64,000 bases of DNA from the NCBI RefSeq assembly GCF_900497805.2, contig NW_020948739.1:10190159-10254158 (forward strand). Direction: 5' to 3'. Of the stretch, positions 45,001 through 60,000 are shown in pieces (position 1 is the first letter of the stretch; every line of letters begins with the position of its first letter). The translations under genes were made by a program, and so were the position numbers. A model generated the notes under the pieces. The model did not search any database, had not been told where the DNA came from, and worked only from the letters and a program-made list of their open reading frames with translations. Source of the stretch: Vombatus ursinus. Lineage: Eukaryota > Chordata > Mammalia > Diprotodontia > Vombatidae.

Positions 45001-48000
45001 TCCTTTTAAAAATTTATTTACAATTGTAAACTGTAAAAAATCTAAAAGATCCTTGCTTCTCTTATAACTTGATCTGTAAAGCACGTAAAATATTCTTCTA
45101 ACCATTGTTAAAATTGTTTAAAAGAATTGTTTAAATTGTTTAAAGCTTAAGCATTAAATGCATGCCAAATGACCCACAAATCAAAATAAGATGCCTACAA
45201 GATTGTGAACAAATTTACCCCTCTCCCATCCATGTCACAATGATGCATCATATGGCAGTAACTATAAATCCTAAAGAGATACAATACCCATACTGTGGGT
45301 TATTAAAATTTTTTTAATTAAAGTTTTCATTAAAATTATTACTTGCTCATAGGCTCATTTCTTTTTAGAACTCAGTAGTGGAATCTTTCAGAATGAGAAC
45401 CTAAAAGGTGAATGAAAATTTATGTGGCAATTAACTATGTAAATAACAGATACAATTATCTATCATAATTATTTAAAACAACCAAATAAAAAGTACCTTG
45501 TACAATCCACGTACACCTTCAAATTTATATATCTTTACAAGTGCATCCATCATTCCTTTGTACTGCCTCTGTGAAGCACTGACAACATCATACTGTAACA
45601 TAAGTCGAGTCTTTGTTACCCATAATGGGTTTGTAATACAGAGCGTCATAGCCCCTAAAATAGAGAAGTTTAATTACATATGTACTTCTTGACTAATGAA
45701 TGTTACAAATACTTAAAAGTATTGTTGGGAGACAAAGATGAACTCTCCTTAGAAACCAGGAGGTAAAGAAGTCATCTAAATCACTGTGCTCTCATCTTAT
45801 GGTAGACCCAGTGGCCTTAGCCGCAGAAGGAATAGGAGAGAAGCGGCATTTTGGGGAGATGGCAAGATTTTATTGTGGACGGTGGGGCCTGTTGGTTACA
45901 GCACTCTTTGGAGTGAGGCTAAAAGGGGATCATAACTCACTCCTTGGGTACATTTTCAAGAGCTTGACTTGGGAGTGGGAATCTGGGTGTCCCAAAGTAG
46001 GTAAATAGTGAAGTTGGTTTCTTCACTGCTCTCTGCTTCCCATTGGTTCCTAGGACTTACTCTCCCAATTCCTTTCATCCTCTTGTTCAGATGCTTTGAT
46101 GGGGGGAGGGGCTCGAGGGAGAGGAGGAGGGAAGAGGGAAAGGGGAGAGGGAGAGAAGGGGGAGAGTTATATTTGCTGGGTTTCTATATTGCCTTTTCTG
46201 TTGTGAAGACTGGAACACTTTTCTGAGAGGAATATCTTAAATGATTAGGTTGCTATACTACCCATCAGAAAAGCTATCTAATTAAAAAAAAATACAATAG
46301 TAATGCTCACTAGGGGTAAAATAGGCTTTTGTGGTCTAGCATGGGAACTTAATTTCCATATATCACATTGTTTCTATGGAAAATATATAGGAAAAATATG
46401 AGAAATATCTTTTGAATTCTAAAGAAGTGACTTATAAATTAACTTTGGAACATAACCCATTTGTAATTTGGGGATCATCTGAATATATGATTTTATAAAT
46501 TCATACTCAGAGCACTTTGCTCTTTAACTCAGTCATTTCAGCATACTATGAATCATCTCCGCTATAAAAAGAATAAATGACTTATTCCAAGTTGTAATGT
46601 ATTAGGCATTGTACAGAGCAAAGCAAACATAGGTCGAGAAAGCAAACTATTTATACCAACATAAACCCATGCTCTTCTCCTGTACTTCAATACCTCAGTA
46701 AACAAAATCAAGCTCTCAATCATAATTCCACAAAAATGAGATAAACAGAAAGTAACAAATTATCATGAAATTTTAATGATTTTACAAATATGCAAAACAA
46801 TAACAATAATTTTATCATTTCTTTAATACTGCATAATTTCTGGGTTTTCTACGTAGTTAATTAACATATATTAAACCTATAGTATGTTAAGAACTGAACC
46901 AGATGCTAGATGGGAATAAGTCCGCACTTTATATTTTTGCTCTACAAAATACACATGCCAGTCTATTAAACAATGTCCTAAATTAAATAATTCGGAAACG
47001 AAAACACTAATTTTTTTCTTTCTGCAGACTATATAATTTGTTTCCTACTACCAATGGATCTACAACTTTGCTTAGATATTGAAAATAAATTATTTCTAAT
47101 CTAAACAGAGTAAAAACTCATCCCAAGAATTCCATATAATATCCAGTTTCAGCCAATTAATACAGTTGAATGGAAAATAGTCACTATAAAGAAGGTATGC
47201 TAAAACAACATGGCAGTTTTTATACATTGATGTGGCAGGATTTTTATGGATTATTCACTTTCTTACCAGCTTCAGCAGCTGAAACAAGGTATTCTGTTGC
47301 CTCGAGCCGTTCTGCTCTCCCCTCTGTCTTATACGATTTAATGGCATTGTAGCTAAAAGAATTAAACAAAAAATTTCAAAGATGAGGAAAGACAAATGGC
47401 ACATTAGTGTTTTGAGGTATTTGAAAATATGCTGCTTAAATCAATTATAATATTTAAAGCTGAACTATAATATAAACAAAAAATACTGGGCTTTAGCAGG
47501 AGATTTCTCCAAAGCACGGCACCTAAGAAGCAGCACCATGAAAGCAAAAAGCAGTTCTGAAATATAATTTCATTCTGTATTTAGTAATATCAATACTTCC
47601 TTCATGGTGGGGGGATGGACTAGATTTTATTTAAACACATATTTGATCAATGATCTCATGACATAAAAAAAGAGACAAAAACAAGAGTATTTTTAAAAGG
47701 AGAAACATTCATTCAACAAACAAATTCAAATGTTTATTGAGCACCTATTACATGCAAGGCACTGTGACAAAGGATGTGAGGGATAAATACAAAGTTTAAA
47801 TAAGTTCATGTTCTTGATCCTAAGGGATTAACCTAAAACCAGAGATAAATTCCTTAACAATTAAAACTATCAGAAAATGAAATGGGCTGCCTCAAAAGGT
47901 TCTAGGTTCCTTCTTAATTCAGATTTTTGGATGGCTTTGTCAGGTATGTTGAAGTGGGTAATCTTTTGTAGTAAGATGGACTGAATAGCTGCAGAGATGG

Positions 48001-51000
48001 CTTTTAATTCTCAAATTTTGTAATTCTGGGAATGGAAAGGAAAGGAAAGGATGATAAAACAAGAGATACTGCAACAAAGAACCAAAAACCCTGGGAACCA
48101 ATTGCTTACATAGTAACTCATCACTCCACTGTACTACAAGGTTTACAAAGCACATTCCTCACAACAACCCTGTTAAACATTATCACTCCCATTTTATAGA
48201 TGAAGAAAGTGACTTGCTCAGTTATATTCTTAAGCTTTTCCTACTCCCAACCCCTTCTGCACTTCTTAAACTGCTTAAACTTAAAGGTTTTCAGTCTGAA
48301 TGACTTGGATAATTGTGTTGACATTAACAGAAATTAGGTGAACAAGAGGAGCTGCTTAGAGGAGGGGTCAAGGAAAGCCTAAATAGCTACTGTGGAGAAT
48401 GTGACAAGCAGTCATAAAAAGATTAATAATTAAAAAAAAATTGCAGAGTAGCAGTCAAGGCCCAGATTGGGTTAGAGAGTGTAATTCTGTAATGGAGCTA
48501 GTTGCATATTTTAATGACTTTCTCCAATAACTTTGGGTAATTCTGTAGTGAAAGCAGACAAAGCAGATATGAATGACTCCGGTTTTGCAACTGGCTTAAT
48601 AGGAAACTTAAAGGATTAAGTTAAGGGATTTAAAGTTTCTAATAAAGCCCCATAGTGAGCAGGCTGACATGGCTAATCATGGGTCTACAATGGAAGCAAT
48701 GAAATCAGATGGAAACTGAGGGACTTTTAATCATTCACCTCTCAGAAACTTCATTTCCTCATGTGTAAAAATGAAGAGGCTGAACTAGATTATCTTGAGG
48801 TACATTCTAGCTTTAAAATTCTATGATTCCATAATTACAAGAATAGAGACCAGAGGTCGTGATTAAGACAGAAAATAATTTCAAAAGATATGAAGGAATG
48901 AGGGGGCAGCTAGGTGGTGCAGTGGTAGAGCACCAAACCTGAAGTCAGGAGGACCTGAGTTCAAATCCGGTCTCAGACTGAACACTTGACACTTACTAGC
49001 TATGTGACCCTGGGCAAGTCACTTAACCCCAATTGCCTAAAACATATATATATATATATGATATGAAGGAATGAGAGTAGTCAAGGACAAGGAATTCAAG
49101 AATCTGAGAAGCTGGAAGTGGAGTCATTCTGGAAGTAACCATGGGCAGCTTACTGCTGAGGAAGTTGAGGTACTGTAAGCCCAATGTGTCAGATGTGTAA
49201 ACAGTGCTAATAGTGGAAAATGATGTCATGAAATTTAAAATGTCAGTACTGAAGTCATTAAGAATTATCTAGAAATCAGTAGTGCCACCAAGAAGGATGT
49301 GGAGATAGTAGATATTCATGTTCTAGACTCAAAACGTCAGTCAATAAACATTTATTAAATACTAGCTATGTGTCAGACACTGTGCTAAGTGCTGAGAATA
49401 CAAAAAGAGGTAAAAGAAATGCCTTCAAGGAGCTCACAATCTAATGGAGGGGGGGAGGAGAAGCAAACAAATATGTACAGATAAGCTATAAAAATATAAA
49501 ATAAAATTTAAAAATAGGAAATAATTAACAGAGGGCAGGGACCAAAAAAATTAAGAGGAATTGGGAAATGCTTTATGTAGAAGCTGAGATATTAGTTGAG
49601 ACTTAAAAGGAAGCCATAAGGCAGAGATGAGGAGGGAAAGAATTCTAGGCATAGGGGACAGCAAGAGAAAATGCCTGGAGTCAAGAGATGGAGTGTCAAA
49701 ATGACTAATATGGAAATGCTTTACATGATTACACAATGTATAAGACATATCAGATTCTTATATCCTTAGGGATGGGAGAAGGGAGGTACAGAGGGATAGA
49801 ATATGGACCTCAAAACTTAAAAAAAAAAACTCCAACAAATGTTAAAAATTGTTTTTACATGTAATGGGGAAAAATGAAATATTATTTAAATAAAAAGAGA
49901 TGAGGTACCTTTTTGTTCAACAGCAAGGAGGCCAATGTCACTGGATTGAAGAATATATGGCAGGGAGTGAGGTGTAAGACTGGAAAGATATGTGTAAGGG
50001 CAGGAGGGAGTCTGGTTCTGAAGGGCTTTTAATACCAAACAGGATTTTGTATTTGATGCTGGAGGTGAAAGGGAGCCAGTGGGGTTTACTGAATAGGAGT
50101 TGACATAGCTGGGCATTCACTTTAGAAAAATCACTTTGGTGGCTGAATGAGGGATGGATTGGAGTGGGAAGAGAGTTGAGGCAGGCAGACCCGCTAGCAT
50201 GGTATTGCAATAGTCCAGGCATCAGGTGATGAAGGCCTGTACCAGAGTGATGGTGGTATCTGAGGACAAAAGGGGGCATATTTAAGAGATGTTGCAAAGT
50301 TGAAATCAACAGGCCTTGGCAACAGACTGGCTATAAAGGGTGAGAGAGAGTAACAAGTTGAGGATGACAGCTAGGTTGTGAATCTGAGGAGCTGGGAGGC
50401 TGGTGTAATACTCTACAGTAATAGCAAAGGGAAGCAGGGGGCAGGCAGGGAGGAGGAGTGTAGCTAGTGATGGTGGTGACATAATGGTCTAGAACAGGAG
50501 TTCTTAACTGGGAGGGTCTATGAATTTGTTTTTAATAACTATTTCACTATAATTGGTTTCCTTTGTAGTCCTATGTGTTTTATTCCATAGAAGTCTATGA
50601 CACAAAAAGGTTACGAACCTCTAGTTTAGAAAGAGTCCTGTGATTGGAGTCAGAAAAACCTAAATTCAAATCCAACCCAGACACTTACTTGCTTTGTGAT
50701 CTGGGCAAATCACTTTGTTTTGTCACAGTTTCCACAACCAGAAAATGTGGATAATAGCACTTACATCCCAGGGTTGTTGTGAGGATCAAAGGAGATCATA
50801 TTTGCAAAAGGACTTAGTATAGTGCCTGGAACATAGCAGGTTCTATATAAATGCTTGTTCCCTTCCCTGATGAAAATAAAGAGACCTTCTATTTGGTAAT
50901 CTTTGTGAAAAATTAATTCTATTATTGAAATGTCTTTTCTCATAACAAGACACCTTAGAGGTCATCTAGTCCAACCATTTCATTTTATAGATGAGGAATC

Positions 51001-54000
51001 TGAGGCCCAGGGAGGGAAAGTGATTCATCCAAAGATAGATGAAACAGATCAGAGACTAGGACCAAGTTTCCCAACTCAAGTCTAGTGCACTGTTACAAGA
51101 AAGAAAAAATAACAAATCTGAGAAATACCTTTTTTTTTAAATTTTAACGATACTAATCCGAAAGCCATTTGGCTAACAATGTCAACTATCTGAAACACAG
51201 TCAAGAAAGTAAGCAAAAAAGAGGGCAGAAATTATATGAACTTTACTCAATGGAGAGTCCCTCAGGAATTCACTTATAATTTACACATATTTTATTTATA
51301 ACTCTAAGAAGCCTGGTCATCAATTAGAAAGGGAGAGAGAGGCGACATTAAGAAGCAATAGATGACAGTAAGAGAACAGACCAAAAAATTTACAGACAGA
51401 AACAAACCAAAAACAGGAGGGGAAAGCATAGCAATCTGGGATGATGAACAAGTGGACAGAGTCCCACTCCACTCACCTCAACATGAGGACACCATTGTAT
51501 TACAGCCCAACAGCCAGTGACTCTGAGTCATTGGGAAAAGTAATTTAACTAAACATGGTAACCTTAAGAAGTCCAGGAAGAATGCAAAGGAGGAAGGTGT
51601 AGAGGTAACATAGAACTCTTACTCTATCCAGTCTGTGCTGCAGAAAACTAATAAGATTTTGTTGGGAGACTTAAAAGATTTTGTTGAGAGACTTAAAAAG
51701 GGGAAGGAATATCCATCATTTTCCCCTCAGATGAAGGTCTCTGTACCACTGACAATGACCAAGGCAATACTACTGCTTTGTAATTGAGGGCAAAATACCA
51801 AATAGGAAAAGATTACCATCACCTAACAAACACTCCACAGAGGTTTTTAAAAAGATAACAAATAGGAAAATAAATCTAATTTAAAAGAATTTCTTGACTA
51901 ATAAGAGAAATATGGAACTGCAGACAACAGACAAAAATGGAAAATATCTGTAAAGATGTTATTACAAACTTGTTTCACCATCAAAATTAGTGGAGCCACC
52001 CACTTAAGCACTTTAACATCTTATGCTGATGTACTACATGAGGAAATGGAAATGGCACTGAAGAGAACAGTTGGATCAGACCAAGTATACATAAACAAGG
52101 TCTGACTAGCAAGTGACACTATTTTTAGGATGTTGAGGAATTCTCAAGAACTGTACCCTCAAGGGAACAGTACAAAAGGTATGGACCCTATTACATAATT
52201 ACTATTAAGCCATATGCCTGTTTTTCTCTCTCTACAAAATCATTTTTTGTTTTATTGATGTCTTTAGTTATTACATTACATTTTTTCCAAACACATAACT
52301 TCCCCCTTCCCTCTCTAGCAAGCCTTGTCCTTACAAGAAAGATTTCAAAAGAAAAAGAAAAAGCAGTTCAACAAAAACAACTATCTTGTCAATTGAGTCT
52401 GACAGGTATTCCACATCCATAGTCCCTCACTTCTCCAATGAGAAAAGTATTATTTTCTCAACTCCTCTCCCTTGCCAAATGGAATCATAATCACATAGCA
52501 TTCCATTTTGTTTTGTTTTGTTTTGTTTTTCCATTTAAATTGCTGTAGTCATGTATACTAATTCCTGGTATAAGCTTACTTCATTCTGCATCAATCCATA
52601 TAAAATTGTCCCATGTTTTTCTGAATTCCTCACTTTGTTCCTAGAGAATGTAAGCTCCTTAAAGGCAGACACTGTATCATTTTTGTCTTTGTTGCTCTAG
52701 CATCTGACCCCTAGTATGTATTTAAAATTCTTGATGGATTCATTAATGTGCAATGATATTCTACTGCTTTTCTGTATTACAATTTATTTAGCCATTACCT
52801 AATTGTTTAGCACCCACTTTGTTTCCAGTCATTTGCTGTTACGAATATTTTGGTGCATACAGGTTCTTTCTCTGTCTTTGACCTCCCTAAGATATATGTC
52901 CAACATTGAAATATTTGAGTCAAAGAATAACAGACCAATTTACAGTTCCACCAACTGCCTGGATACATATAATTCCATCATTTTTACTATTTGCTACATT
53001 TAATATTTCCATCTTTTGTCATCTTTGTCAATTTGCAGGGTGAAAGACAAAATACCTCAGAATTGCTTTAACTTACATGTTTATTAATGTCTATCAAAGT
53101 TTTATAAGAGTACATTTGTGATGAAGTTACGAGAAGGAAAAAGCCGCCTTCTGCAAAAAAATGTTTTACAGCAGATCCCATGTTCACAATCACATAAGAG
53201 ACTGAAAGATAAAGAAAACAAGTTCTCACTTGTTTGCTGATTATAAAAAAAGCATTTGCTTTAAAGGCCCTACTCCAAAAGTGCTTCCCATGCAGATGCT
53301 GAAACCATATAAGATACCCTGAAAAAATATAACACAAATTTTACTTTGTTCAAATATTGTCGCATAAACCAAGAAGCCGCATGGTTTGCCAAAGGTGTTT
53401 ACTACTGTCATAGAGTGTGCATAGGGAAGGATTTCTGAGGTGTTCTAAAAGCTCCTGTTTGCAACTGTCATTTTTGCTGGTTGTATCAAGCCCCAAAACA
53501 ACACAGAACCTTCTAAATAAGATGTATAAGAACTCCATAGTTCTGCCTAACTATCCACCCTGGGGGAAAACAAACACATAACAGATGAAGACTGCCTGTT
53601 GTCTAGATTATAACATAGAACTGAATGATAACCATATTCATTCATCAGTAAACATACTTTGGACAAATCCTACAGATGGACAAATAATGTACTTTTCAGA
53701 AATTATTTTATTTACTTAGCATCATTCTTTTAATAAGTGTAAGCTTCTCCTTAAACCAAAGGCTGTATTTTAAAATACCAAAATGCTACTGATGACGCTG
53801 TATGGCTGTGAGTCATAAAATACAATGCTTTTCACACAGCTGGTGTTCAATAAATGCTTGTTGACTAATTGGTTGAATACTGCAGTCCTTAAAGAATTGA
53901 ACTTGAGGATCACCCAAAGAGCAATGGAGAACATATATGGTGGTTATGAGAAGATTGGAACACATTACAAATAAGGAATGGGCAAAGCAGTATAAAATGT

Positions 54001-57000
54001 GTCACAGAAATACGTAACTGGGTAAAAAGATGGACTAGTCCAATAGTGAGAATGAGGGACAACTGATATGCTTCATTAGTATTCATACAATGTCAAAAGA
54101 CCTAGAAGAAAGTGTCTAGCAGAGTAGGTCCCCTCCCTCCAAGGCAGATTTACAGGAATCAGAGAAGAATCACATAGCATGCATGGATGGTTTGAAATCG
54201 ACATCAACTCAGGCTCTCTTCCCATAACATATGGTTAGGTGACAAAGTTGTGCTATTGTGTTCCTATGTGTTTATGGTAGAGAATGTTGAAAAGGTATTT
54301 ATATATATGGTAAAGAACAGTAGATTTGGAGAACTGGGTTTAATAGAATTCTGCTCCATTATAACCCCAATCAAGTTGCTTAAGTTCTCTGGTCTCAGTT
54401 ACATCTATCAAATGAACCAACTAGATTAGATAGATGATTTCTAAGGTCCCTTCTGACTCATGAACAGCATGAGAATATGACAATGTTACAGTCATACGTG
54501 TTTTGTTCTCTCTGTGTCCAAAAGAATTACAGCTATTTCCACATGGTAGAGACAGAACAGGTTTTGAAGTAGACCAAAAAGAACTAAGGAGAAGTGAAGT
54601 TGGTCAAATGTTAGAAAGCAAGGAAGATGCTGTGGTCCTCTTGAGGCATCATCATTTCTGTCTTCTCAGCCACCCAAGCTCTCTATCTTTCACCCACAGT
54701 TCTCATATAGTATTGTTGTATGTTTTTTAAGGTTATGCGAGAGCCAATATTCACCTCTGACCTCTCCACCCTTCCAGGTTCACAATATGGAATTTTGTAT
54801 TCGTGGAGAACTTCACAACCAACACTTCCTCCCCAATAAATGACTGATAATCATGGACACTACATGTGACTATAATCCACAGACAATAAAAACATTTTCA
54901 TTTTAAATGTGAGATTCAAGTTCCATACCTTCCCAGAAATGGTTAACCAAAACCGTTACATAATGGCAAAATCAAGGTAAGTCATATTCACTTCTTTGCC
55001 CTGTACATAAATACCCAGTGTCAGAAGTAAATATGAACCATGAAAGAGCAACATGTGGACATTACAAGAAAAGATTACTTCTACTGGGGACTGGACAAGT
55101 AGTTTTTTATAAGGGAAAATTGAGTAGTAAACCTACATTAAAAGAGCTTTCTCTTAAATGGAAAGTTCTCTTCTACTATAGATATATAGAGATCACGAAG
55201 GCTGTTACATAGCACCTTTCCAAGTCCTTTACACAAATCTCAACAAGTTGGTGAGGCTGATAAAAGGAAGCGTAAATATTAATTTAAAAAATCCATGCGC
55301 TCTCATAGGATATCATAAAATCTTTATTGATATACTTACAAGAAAAAGTAGAGTCCCCAAGATAAACCTGCACCCCACACATTTGGAGTTACTCCTTGAT
55401 AAAGACCTCGTAGTCCATCAACTTTCCAAATAGTGGTCAAACAATGTACTATTCCTTTATATTTCGGTCTCAGTTCCAGTCCGTCACTCACTACACAATA
55501 AAGCATATAAAAATTAGTTAAAATTGAATTCTACCTATTCTATCTCGAATGAAATATTGATAAAGCCCTTAGTACAGTGCCTGGTAAATAGTATGTACTT
55601 TAAAAATATTTATTCTTTTCTTTTTCCACATTCCCCCTACAATCAAGGACCTGGGAAGGACATCAAAGGTCATCTAAACCAACCCCTTCATTTTACAAAT
55701 AAGAAAACTGAGGCCTCAGGGTTAAGATTCTCATTGATGGTAAAAAAAAAGGATACATAAATGCTAACACTGTATAAATCTTTTTGTATGTGAGAACAAA
55801 ATTCTGAAGATAAAATCCTTTATGTAAGAAAAAATTTCATTTTAAATTTCAGGTCCACACAGTACTTTTTCTTGAAGCTCTCAAAATGCTATAGAAATAA
55901 CTTGTTCATGATCACAGTTATATTTTTCTTTAATTGATGGCTAGACCATGTTGTACAACCTACTCAATAAATTCCAGTGGCTCCCTACTGCCTTTAGAGA
56001 AAACAAAACAAAACAAAACAAAACAAAACTTCTGTTTAGCTTTTAAAGCCTTTGCAACCTGATCCCAAACTACTTTTCTGGCCTGGAAAAAATATTTTTG
56101 CATTGTTTTTATTTGTATTCTGAAGGTTTAACACAGTATCTGACACAGTTGATACTTAATAAATGCTTGCTGATGTACTAGATGTTGGATTTGAACCCAA
56201 GATTCCAAGGCAATTCTCTCCATACTACATTATGTTGAAGTAATGGATAGATGTTTCAAATGGGCAAATTTGGACTTCACATAAGGAAAATTTCTTTTTT
56301 TAATATATATTTTATTTTCTCCCTCACAATTTTTAATTTTTTTTTTTTAAAGTTTTGAGTTCCAAATTTATCCTTCCCTCTCAACCCCCTCCTTGAGATG
56401 GTAAGCAATCAGATATGGGTTATACACATGTAATCATGTAAAATATTATAAGGAAAATTTCTTAACAAAGTTATTCCAAAGTGTAATGTGCTGCCTAAGG
56501 AGGAGGTAGAATCTCCCTCAGTGAAGGATGTTTATGAGCAAAAGTTGTGATCACTTGGGCATGTTGTAAAAAGCATTTTTTTCAGGTATGGGTTGGACTG
56601 AAATCCATTTCAACTCTAAAATTATGTGAAAATCATCTTCAAATAAAAAACAAAAGAAGTCAATTTTCTTAATGAATGACAAAATGCTGAATACTGAATG
56701 TATATATAAAGGGAAAATCAGATTTCTTTTATTAAATCTGACAGACATTTTAAATTGTAAAAAGTGACAACTGTGTTTTAGCTAGTTACAAAAAAACCCA
56801 AAAGTTTTTTTTTTAACCTACAAACTCAAAATTTCTGACAGTTTTGCAAGTCTAAATTCTGTTTTAATAAATAAAGCAGGTCTTCCCCCCCTTCCCATCA
56901 CACCCCCACTGGAGATTAGAGAGGAATCATTAATAGCTGAAAGGGAAAGTAAATCCGTTTTATAACTAATCTGCCCAATAGTGCTGTTTAGCTACTCCTT

Positions 57001-60000
57001 TAAAAGAATTATTCAATTTTTCTCTTACTCTTTTTGATGCTCTCCTTGGGTTTTAGGTTTCTCTTCCTCTTGCATGTCTTTTGATTCAGTAAATGACCTC
57101 CCTATTTTTCTCTCCTTCGTTTCTTTCAACATGAAGCTCATATCATTGTAATACTCCCCAGGTGGAGCTAAGAAGCACCTGGCTTGTCAAAGACCAACTG
57201 ATTATGGCTCTAGTCCAAAGATCTCTGCATTTACTTTTTAAAAAAGTTATGTGTCAAAATTCTCATAATTATAGGTAATTTCCACCCTCTTTTCAGACAA
57301 TTTTATTCCCTACTGTAAGATTTTACTCTATACTATACTCAGTCAGAGTCATGTCCATGCAGTACTATTTTATGTTGTTTGGTCATTTCAGTTGTGTCTG
57401 ACTCCTTGCAACCCCATTTGGGGTTTTCTTGGCAAGGATACTGGAATGGTCTGTCATTTCCCTCTTCAGCTCACTTTATAGATGAGGAACTGAGGCAAAC
57501 AATCCTGTGCCCAGGATCACACAGCTAGTAAAGTGTCTGAGGCCAAATTTGAACTCAGGCCTTTCTGACTCCAGACCCAGAACTCAATCCACTGTACCAC
57601 CTAGTTGCTCTAAACCACTTTACATATAATAATAATTATAATAATAACTATCATTTATATAGTATTTACTATATACTAGCTGCCCTAGTACTATTATATA
57701 CAGAACTTAAAAAGAAAAATAAAACATTTCATCCAAGATGTATATCACTAGAGCATAAAAATTCATTACTAGAAATATAGTACACAAAGTGAAAACTATT
57801 AAATGAAGATGTCTCATTCTGCATGACCTGCCTCCCCTCCTCCAAGCTCCCTGCTAGTTTTTTACACTTGTCTTAAAATTTTTAACTTCTGAGAAGTTAG
57901 CTAATAATTAGTCAACAAAAATTGAGCACCTGGTGAATGAATCACAAAAATTCAATTTAAAGCATGTTCATTAAATACCTACTATGTACAAAGGACTAGA
58001 TACAAAGATAAAAATGAAAAACTGATCTGGCCCTTGAGTCATCTGCATGACAATAGGGGATACAACTGGTACACAGATAAAGAAACAGAAGATAATTTGA
58101 GAAGGAAAAGGGTACTAATAATTAATTAGACTATCAAGGGTTCTTAACCCTTTTTGTGTCATGCATCCCTTCTCATAATGCTTTTAAATGCATAGTATTA
58201 TGAAGGAAAGCAATTATATTGAAAGTTACCAAAATGCATTTTTAAAAAATTCATGGATCCCAGTTTAAAAACTGTTGCTCTAGAATATCTTGCTTGGTGA
58301 ACATATCAGCTCCCAAGATTTCCATTATCAACTCTATGCTGCTAATTCCAAGATCTAAATCTGCAGTCCTTACTGCTCTTCATCAATGGTTACCACCATA
58401 GTGTAAACTTTACCACATACCTGGGAAAAAACATACATACACACATGTATGTATACACACAGTGATAAATGGTAATAAATTGGTGTCCTTGCCTCAAATC
58501 TCTAAATATAAAATGCTCCATTCGGCATTTAAAATCTCTTTACCATCTGGCCCAGTCTTCTGAGACTATAAAATTCAGCAACACCTGCCTTCCTGCTGTA
58601 CCTCACACACTACACTCCATTTCCTGTCTCTTGATTTTGTGCATTTTCACTGGCTATTAACCATGCCTGGAGTATTCTTCCTCTTCATAGTCAGCTATTG
58701 ACCTCACAACTCAGCTCAAGTCCCACATTCTGCAGAAGGCCTTTTCTGGTCCTCCCAAGGCCTCCTCCAATGCCTTCCCTCTGAGATAACCCATCTGCTC
58801 TCTCTATTTTCTTTTATGTTCACAGTTTTTGGTATGCTGTCTCCCTCATTAGAATGTGAACTTCTTGAGGATAGGCATCATGTTTTTTGTCACAGTGTGA
58901 ATCCCCGGCACTTGGTAAAAGTAACTAGCACAGAGTATAAGCTTAATAAATGCTTGCTCACTGTTGACTAACTCTGCTTTTAATCTGGTCATCACTCCTA
59001 TTTCTTCTTCCCCCTTCTCCTCCCTCTCTCATAATGAAGGAGTCAGCCAATAGGATGCCAGGCTCTGTTAGGTGTGTTTTAGATTTATTTTGATAGGAAC
59101 AAGGCTTTCATGCTACTTCTAGGTCATCCTCACACCACATTCCTAGCCCTTTATGTACTACCTTCCCCTATTAGAAAGGAAATTCTTTGAAAGCAAGAAA
59201 TGAGTCTCACTTGCTTATATTCGTATCTCCAACTTTTAGTATAGTGTCTGGCACATAGTGCTATTAAATACTTAATATTCTCTCTTCCTTTTCAGGCTGT
59301 CATTCAGTCTCCCTTTGAACATTTCCAGGAACAATCACTACTTCAGAAGACAGCTCACTGTATTTTTGAACTAAGCTAAGTCTTAGAAAAATCCTTCTAA
59401 TATTGAGCTGAAATACTATTCTGTAACTTCCACAAGGAATGTTACAGGCTGTACTACAGAGCTAGGAAGAGTAAGTTTAGTACTCCTCGTCTAAATGATA
59501 GTTTGATTGGTTTGACTGCTTGAATGAGGAATAACTGATACTTAAAAGCATACTAACGTATGCAAAGCGGTTTACATAGTTTCATTTGCTCCTCAGGGCA
59601 AATGTATGAAGTAGGTACTACAGGTATTATTATCTCCATTTCACAGACGACAAAACTGAAGCTCAGGAAGTCAGTAAACATCAGGGATGAGACTTGAACC
59701 CAGGCCTACCTTACTTCACACTACCTCATAATAATTGATTGTCTAGTGCTTTAAAGTTTGAGTTTTCCTCACAACAACCATTAGAGGTAGGTGTGCAACT
59801 ATATATCTGTTTTACAGAGGAGGCTCTGAGATAGGACTTGCCTATTGTCACATAGATAGTAAGCTCCTGAAAAAAGACTTGTAACAGCCCAGAATGTTAT
59901 TTGTACTATGCTTTCTACCATCATGGGTAGGATCATAGCTTTAGATCTTAGATTTCAGTTAAACTGGCATATTTCACATCTGAGAACAGGCAGGCGGAGT

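Noticed and set aside
49886-50309. 76- and 123-aa minus-strand frames
   Set aside because: Remnants of L2 coding sequence, not a host gene.
53068-53538. 62- and 89-aa minus-strand frames as an extra SLC25A32 exon
   Set aside because: Exons 2 and 3 join in phase without them, and no carrier motif is present.
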